Positions 7,256-11,510 of a stretch of DNA of 11,510 nt are shown here, piece after piece. A program made the translations under genes and the position numbers. The notes beneath the pieces were generated by a model. That model saw only the letters and a program-made list of their open reading frames with translations, made no database searches and was not told the origin of the DNA. How positions within the stretch are numbered: position 1 is the first letter of the stretch; each line of letters opens with the position of its first letter. The stretch is from Chitinophagales bacterium. Its GTDB lineage: Bacteria > Bacteroidota > Bacteroidia > Chitinophagales > UBA2359. The stretch is taken from assembly GCA_020629595.1 (NCBI GenBank), contig JAHDDA010000014.1:1-11510 (forward strand), in the 5' to 3' direction.

Positions 7256-8878
7256 ATGGGAATTGATTTTATTATTGTATTAATATACTTTACGGTTATT
7301 ATGATTACTGCTGTTTCGGGCAGAAAAAAAGAAGAAGTAACCATTGATGAATATTTTTTAAGTAACAGAAATCTTAAATGGTATTCAATAGCAATTTCAA
7401 CAATCGCAACTAACATTCAAGGCTATCAATTTTTAGGAATGATGGGTTCGGCTTATTTGTATGGTTTGGCTCAAGCAAGTCTTGAAATTAATGCTGTGCA
7501 AGGTTTATTTTTTGCAGCCTTTGTCTTTGTTCCGTTATATTTAAGAGAAAAAATTACCACCATTACCCAATTTGTAGAAAAGAAATTAGGTAAAACAGTT
7601 GCTTATTTTTATTCTGGTGCAAACTTATTGATGTTTGCTACACTAGGCTTAGGAGCAGCTTTGTTTTGGGGTGCTTATGCAGCCGATTTGGTTTTTGCTG
7701 ACTATTTAAGTTTTATAAGTGAAGATAGACTTTTTAGAATAGCAGTTTTAGTTGTTTTTTTAGGTGTATTTTCGGCTATATATACTGTTTTTGGAGGTTT
7801 AGCAGCTGTTGTTAGAACAGATATTATTCAATTTTCTATACTTACTTTAGGTGGCATTGTAGTTTTATTTACCGCTATTCATCATTTAGGAGGCTGGGAA
7901 GTTCTTTATGAAAAACCTAATTTATTAAAATGGGGCAATGAATATAGAGAAGTTGATAATTTAATGCATCTTCATTTACCTGCCGACCACCCTAAATTAC
8001 CTTGGATTCACATGTTTGGTTTATTCTTTCTAAATATAAATTATTGGTGTGCCAATCAAAGTGTTATGCAACGATCATTAGCAGCTTCAAGTTTAAAACA
8101 AGCACAAGTTGGCTTAATGGTTGGTGGCTTAATGAAATATTTTATGGCAATTTTAATTGTTATTCCTGGCATTGCATTGGCTGGTATTTTAATGGATGCA
8201 GCACCTTTAGCCGAGCCAGATCAAGCGTTTCCATATTTAGTGAAAGAATATTTACCAGTTGGTGCAAGAGGATTGATTTTATGTGCCTTATTTGCCAGTT
8301 TAATGAGTACAGTTGATTCAACTTTTAACTCTTTTGCAACTTTGTGGAGTGTAGATTTTTATAAAGGCTTAATCAATAAAAACGCAACCGATAAACAGGT
8401 GGTTAATGTAGGACGATTAGCAATTATTTTCTCTTTAATTACTGGAATAACTATGGGCTTAGTATTGTTGTATATTAAGTTCAACAATCCAGAAAGTGCT
8501 TTTACGCATACTTTAAATGAGCTTAGATATTATATAAATTGTGGAATTGTGATGTTAATTTGTACTTCTGCATTTTTCATTGCTCCAAATAGAAAGTTAG
8601 TTGTTTTTGCATTTTTGGCAAGTATTCCATTACAGCTCATTTTTAAAGGGTTCGATTTTGATTTTATTTCATATATAGGATTATTTCCAAATATGAATTA
8701 CTTTGTACGTGCAGGCTGGATAATTGTAATTGGTTTGTTAATTATAGGAATTCCATCAATAGTAAAAAATGGATTAAAACCATTTAAAGAATATTTTGTT
8801 TTTGCTGATAAACAAATGATGTCGGTTGGTTTAGGTTTATTGGCTTCATTGGTTGCTTTGCATATTATATTCCATTAA
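7256..8878 (+). CDS. SGLT-type sodium/solute symporter, probably for a sugar
   Basis: This 540-residue inner-membrane protein, with about 14 hydrophobic helices, belongs to the sodium:solute symporter (SSS/SLC5) family. Compared from memory with the Vibrio Na+/galactose transporter vSGLT, its key residues line up. The sugar-site residues Asn64, Gln69, Glu88, Asn260 and Lys294 correspond to N53, Q58, E77, N260 and K294 here, and the gate Tyr263 is Y263. The sodium-site positions Ala62, Ile65, Ser364 and Ser365 correspond to A51, I54, S351 and T352. Ser91 is replaced by Ala80. The NYWCANQSVMQRSLAA stretch is typical of the sugar branch. It should couple sodium entry to uptake of a sugar or sugar-like solute. 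No sugar-degrading gene is nearby, so the substrate stays open. The gene seems monocistronic, with its own -7 element and a convergent neighbour 5 bases past its stop. Confidence 0.9.
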   Translation: MGIDFIIVLIYFTVIMITAVSGRKKEEVTIDEYFLSNRNLKWYSIAISTIATNIQGYQFLGMMGSAYLYGLAQASLEINAVQGLFFAAFVFVPLYLREKITTITQFVEKKLGKTVAYFYSGANLLMFATLGLGAALFWGAYAADLVFADYLSFISEDRLFRIAVLVVFLGVFSAIYTVFGGLAAVVRTDIIQFSILTLGGIVVLFTAIHHLGGWEVLYEKPNLLKWGNEYREVDNLMHLHLPADHPKLPWIHMFGLFFLNINYWCANQSVMQRSLAASSLKQAQVGLMVGGLMKYFMAILIVIPGIALAGILMDAAPLAEPDQAFPYLVKEYLPVGARGLILCALFASLMSTVDSTFNSFATLWSVDFYKGLINKNATDKQVVNVGRLAIIFSLITGITMGLVLLYIKFNNPESAFTHTLNELRYYINCGIVMLICTSAFFIAPNRKLVVFAFLASIPLQLIFKGFDFDFISYIGLFPNMNYFVRAGWIIVIGLLIIGIPSIVKNGLKPFKEYFVFADKQMMSVGLGLLASLVALHIIFH

Positions 8879-8883
8879 TTTTT

Positions 8884-9675
8884 TTATGATTGCAATGCCC
8901 AAATAATGGCTATTGCTCCAACAATCCAACAGTAAATACTGAAAACGGTGATACCACCTTTTTTTACTATGTTAAGCATTAAGTTACAAGCCAATAAACC
9001 CGAAATAAAAGCAGCTATAAATCCAGCTGAATAAGGCACAACTTGCGAGCTAAAATTTATGCTTTCAGAAAAATCTAAAAGTTCCAAAAATGAAGCACCA
9101 ATTATAGGAATTAAAACCATTAAAAAAGAGAAGCGGGCAGCTTCTTCTCTACTAATGCCACAGGCTAATGCAGTTGCAATTGTTGAACCTGAACGGGAAA
9201 TTCCTGGTAATACAGCAAATGCTTGGGCAAAACCAATAATTAAAGAGTTGGTGATTGTTAATTCTTTATGCTCTTTTTTTTCAAGCCTAGAAAGTTGAAG
9301 AATAAATCCAGTTAAAATTAACATACAACCCACCAATAAAATTCTTCCTTCAAATAGTGCTTCCAATTCACTTTTAAAAAGTAAACCAACAACCATTACA
9401 GGAAAAGAGGAAATAACTAATAAAGAAATAAATTTGGTGTATTCGTTCCATCTAAAACTGAACAAAGCCTTAATCAGCTGCCAAATGTCTTTCCAAAAGA
9501 TTATGAAAATGCTTAAAACCGTAGCCAAATGAACCAACAAAGAAAATAGCAAATCTTCTTCGGTTTGAACTCCTAAAATTGCTTTGCCCAATTCTATATG
9601 TCCGCTGCTACTTACAGGTAAAAATTCTGTTAAACCTTGAATTATACCTAAGATAATAGCTTCAATTATACTCAT
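8884..9675 (-). CDS. uppP: Undecaprenyl-diphosphate phosphatase UppP (BacA)
   Basis: UppP removes a phosphate from undecaprenyl diphosphate, recycling the lipid carrier that delivers peptidoglycan and surface-polysaccharide units across the inner membrane; loss or excess alters bacitracin sensitivity in other bacteria. The 263-residue length is normal for the family (E. coli about 273). Both signature regions are intact: Q13-G-L-T-E17 followed by FLPVSSSGH with His26, and PGISRSGST at 157-165 with the catalytic-site Arg161. Several further hydrophobic helices fit an integral membrane enzyme. It is read after the aldehyde dehydrogenase gene on the same strand, with 39 bases between them, so it is probably co-transcribed; I see no separate -7 element or terminator in that gap. 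In many Flavobacteriia, as I recall, uppP instead lies near ftsX and truB, so this location is unusual. Function is confident; the shared transcript is inference. Confidence 0.96.
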   Translation of the reverse strand: MSIIEAIILGIIQGLTEFLPVSSSGHIELGKAILGVQTEEDLLFSLLVHLATVLSIFIIFWKDIWQLIKALFSFRWNEYTKFISLLVISSFPVMVVGLLFKSELEALFEGRILLVGCMLILTGFILQLSRLEKKEHKELTITNSLIIGFAQAFAVLPGISRSGSTIATALACGISREEAARFSFLMVLIPIIGASFLELLDFSESINFSSQVVPYSAGFIAAFISGLLACNLMLNIVKKGGITVFSIYCWIVGAIAIIWALQS

Positions 9676-9714
9676 CTAAATTTTTTTTTGCAATGATTTA
9701 TCAATTCCTAAAAA

Positions 9715-11082
9715 TTAGCGAATTGTAACAGTTTTCACATTTACAAACTCGTAAATTCCCCAAAGTCCAAGTTCACGCCCATAGCCTGAATTTTTAACAC
9801 CACCAAAGGGTAGAGCAGGATGAGAACTAACTGTTCCATTTATGGCAACAGTGCCAGTTGCTATTTGTGAAGCATATAGTTTTGCTTTTTTTCTATCTTC
9901 AGTCCAAATAGCAGCACCTAAACCATATTGGGTATCATTTGCCAAATTTATTGCTTCTTCTTCTGTTTTAAAAGTGTAAAAAGTAGCAACAGGTCCGAAT
10001 AGTTCTTCACAAGCAGCAGGCATTTCTTTTTTTATATTGCCTAAAATCATAGGACTAAAAAAGTTATTATCTGTTTTAGACTTTTCTAAATTACCAAACA
10101 AAACATTTGCACCCATTTCAATTGATTTTTGAACTTGCCCAATTAATTGTTGCTTTAAATCAAAGCGTGCCATTGGTCCAATGGCTGTTTCCCTTAAAAG
10201 TGGATTGCCAATTGTCCATTTTTTAATATGTTCAATGGTTTTTGCTAAAAATTTATCAGCTATAGTTTCATCGACTATCCAACGTTTAGAAGCTATACAA
10301 ATTTGCCCAGCATTGTTAAAACGTGAAGCAACGGCAAATTTTGCAGTCTTATCTAAATCGGCATCTTTTAAAACTATAAATGGATCGCTTCCACCTAATT
10401 CTAAAACCGATTTTTTTAAAGCAGAACCTGCAATAGAACCAATTATTCTTCCTGCTTTGGCACTTCCTGTAAATGTAATAGCCGAAACTCTATTATCTTT
10501 CATTACTTTTTCTGCTTGATTATGACCAATCAGTAAATTCTGAAAAACATTATTATCAAAACCAGCTTCAAGAAATAAATTTTCAATAGCCAAAGCACAT
10601 TGAGGCAAGTTAGGAGCATGTTTTAATAAAACAGTATTACCTGAAAGTAAAGCAGGCAATGCGTAACGGAAAACTTGCCAAAACGGATAATTCCATGGCA
10701 TAATTCCAAAAATAGTACCTAAAGGTTCATAAACAACTTCAGCTTTAAAACCTTCCAAATCAAAACTTTTCGATTTTAGATAGATTTCAATATTTTTAGC
10801 ATAATAACGGCAAACAAAGGCACATTTTTTCACTTCACCTTCAGCTTGCGTAATTGGTTTTCCCATTTCAATAGAAGCCCATTTGGCTAATTCATAATAT
10901 TGTTTATCTATCAAATCAGCCAATGCCAAACATTTTTCAATTCTTGTTTTTAAAGGAACTAAACGCCAAAAAATATTTGCTTCTAAAGTGTTTTGTAATT
11001 TTTCTTCTAATTCAATTGAAGAAAGATAGTTGTAAGTTTTTAATAATTCTTTTGTGAAAATATTTTGGCTTTTGAATTGCAT
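9715..11082 (-). CDS. Aldehyde dehydrogenase, succinate-semialdehyde type (Sad/YneI-like)
   Basis: This 455-residue cytoplasmic enzyme belongs to the NAD(P)-dependent aldehyde dehydrogenase superfamily. All core elements are present: Asn131 in MPWNYPF, Lys154 in LLKHAPN for cofactor binding, FTGS at 204-207, the general base Glu228 in LELGG, the nucleophile Cys262 in NAGQICIASKR, EELFGP at 359-364, and PFGGVKNSGYGREL near the end. The phrases SVLELGGSDPFIVLKDADL and GPMARFDL closely resemble E. coli Sad (YneI), a succinate-semialdehyde dehydrogenase of similar length, so the likely reaction is succinate semialdehyde to succinate, feeding the TCA cycle. No GABA transaminase or related gene is adjacent, so the physiological aldehyde is uncertain. 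The start lies 19 bases from a good -7 element, implying a very short leader. It precedes uppP on the same strand. Confidence 0.92.
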   Translation of the reverse strand: MQFKSQNIFTKELLKTYNYLSSIELEEKLQNTLEANIFWRLVPLKTRIEKCLALADLIDKQYYELAKWASIEMGKPITQAEGEVKKCAFVCRYYAKNIEIYLKSKSFDLEGFKAEVVYEPLGTIFGIMPWNYPFWQVFRYALPALLSGNTVLLKHAPNLPQCALAIENLFLEAGFDNNVFQNLLIGHNQAEKVMKDNRVSAITFTGSAKAGRIIGSIAGSALKKSVLELGGSDPFIVLKDADLDKTAKFAVASRFNNAGQICIASKRWIVDETIADKFLAKTIEHIKKWTIGNPLLRETAIGPMARFDLKQQLIGQVQKSIEMGANVLFGNLEKSKTDNNFFSPMILGNIKKEMPAACEELFGPVATFYTFKTEEEAINLANDTQYGLGAAIWTEDRKKAKLYASQIATGTVAINGTVSSHPALPFGGVKNSGYGRELGLWGIYEFVNVKTVTIR

Positions 11083-11101
11083 TTATAATCTAATTTTAAG
11101 A

Positions 11102-11109
11102 CAAATCTA
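11102..11109 (-). promoter_or_regulatory. Bacteroidota -7 promoter element for the dehydrogenase-uppP pair
   Basis: On the minus strand this reads TAGATTTG, an exact match to TAnnTTTG, ending 19 bases before the dehydrogenase ATG. The leader would be only about a dozen bases. No clear TTTG or TTG sits at the -33 position. Confidence 0.45.
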
Positions 11110-11244
11110 ATTGCAGAACTGTTCGATTTTGAATAAAAATTAAAAAAAAATGAAATATGCTGTCACACTTTTAGAAATATTTGGATATATACTTTATGTA
11201 GTCGACAACAATTGAATTTGAAAATTTAATTAAAAATAAAAAAT
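11110..11244. promoter_or_regulatory. Divergent intergenic region between dehydrogenase and lipoprotein genes
   Basis: This A/T-rich gap must hold the promoter of the lipoprotein gene and upstream elements of the dehydrogenase. On the + strand the nearest matches to TAnnTTTG are imperfect: TGAATTTG (11213-11220) and a TATACTTTAT stretch near 11188-11197. TTTG occurs at 11180-11183 but at the wrong spacing for the first. I find no long palindrome or other regulatory site. Confidence 0.3.
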
Positions 11245-11510
11245 ATGAAAAATTATAAAAAAATATTATTGTTCCTTTTGGTAGGATGTTTTTTAGGATA
11301 CCAATCTTGTGAAAAAGAAGTGGATGAAACGGATTTGTTTGATTGTGTTGAGCTAAACTTGAGTATTGGAGACCCTTGTGTTTCTGCTAACGGAATTGAA
11401 GGATTAGTAAGTGAAGATTGTGTTTGTGTTGGAACAGATACTATAGCTGTTTTTGATTGCCCTATTATAGAGTTAAACTTTGGTGATGAATGCTTTGAAG
11501 TAGATACAGT
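11245..11510 (+). CDS. Lipoprotein with cysteine repeats, 3' end outside the window
   Basis: Eighty-eight residues are visible before the window ends. The N-terminus (MKNYKKILLFLLVGC) is a lipoprotein signal with two candidate cysteines: Cys15 in the canonical LVGC, or Cys22 in YQSC. The residues after Cys22 (EKEVDETD) are acidic, like the export signal that sends Bacteroidota lipoproteins to the cell surface, so I favour Cys22. From residue 32 a repeat begins: FDC, then a LN-rich turn and GDPC, then CVC and VGT; it restarts at residue 70 as FDC with GDEC. The matching cysteines (34/72 and 45/83) are both exactly 38 residues apart. Similar Cys/Gly/Asp-rich repeats occur in secreted Bacteroidota proteins, where disulfides or metal binding may stabilise them. 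Function unknown; likely surface-exposed or envelope-anchored. It is transcribed away from the dehydrogenase gene. Confidence 0.82.
   Translation, partial: MKNYKKILLFLLVGCFLGYQSCEKEVDETDLFDCVELNLSIGDPCVSANGIEGLVSEDCVCVGTDTIAVFDCPIIELNFGDECFEVDT
11338..11510 (+). repeat. 114-bp (38-residue) tandem cysteine repeat, cut by the window edge
   Basis: One full unit (11338-11451) and half of a second (11452-11510) are visible. Both encode FDC at the start and a GDxC motif 11 residues after the first Cys. The DNA has diverged more than the protein pattern, so the repeat is not a recent duplication. Confidence 0.65.

Noticed and set aside
8002..8316. 104-residue + strand frame
   Set aside because: It is an alternative frame within the symporter gene with no recognisable protein pattern.
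10181..10519. 112-residue + strand frame
   Set aside because: It is antisense to conserved catalytic parts of the aldehyde dehydrogenase gene and has no features of its own.

Overview
This AT-rich window carries seven protein-coding genes and almost certainly comes from the phylum Bacteroidota. Support for that: starts preceded by A/T-rich sequence rather than Shine-Dalgarno motifs, several sequences matching the Bacteroidota -7 promoter element TAnnTTTG, a prokaryotic CCDC81-type HU-like protein fused to a SPOR domain, and a lipoprotein with an acidic stretch after the lipidated cysteine. I cannot name a genus.

Layout. Positions 1-345 hold no convincing gene. The first 170 bases are unusually rich in inverted repeats (five hairpins), followed by a REP-like motif at 217-237. 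A 67-residue two-helix membrane protein follows (346-549). The central block (724-7080, + strand) looks like one operon: a very long secreted TPR protein, an outer-membrane beta-barrel protein with a GTG start, and, 4 nt later, a protein joining an HU-like domain, one membrane helix, a long Ser/Asn/Thr linker and a C-terminal SPOR domain. A strong intrinsic terminator closes it at 7106-7141.

Next comes a monocistronic SGLT-type Na+/solute symporter (7256-8878) with its own -7 element. It converges, with only 5 bp between stop codons, on a minus-strand pair: an aldehyde dehydrogenase of the succinate-semialdehyde type (9715-11082), transcribed first, and uppP, undecaprenyl-diphosphate phosphatase (8884-9675). 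Divergent from that pair, a lipoprotein gene starts at 11245 and runs off the right edge; its visible part already shows a 38-residue cysteine repeat.

How the genes work together. The three-gene central block has a component predicted for each envelope layer: cytoplasmic HU-like domain, inner-membrane helix, peptidoglycan-binding SPOR domain, periplasmic TPR scaffold and outer-membrane barrel. This is the best candidate here for an uncharacterised envelope system. UppP recycles the lipid carrier for wall synthesis, so it is related in theme but not transcriptionally linked. The symporter and dehydrogenase look like ordinary metabolic genes.
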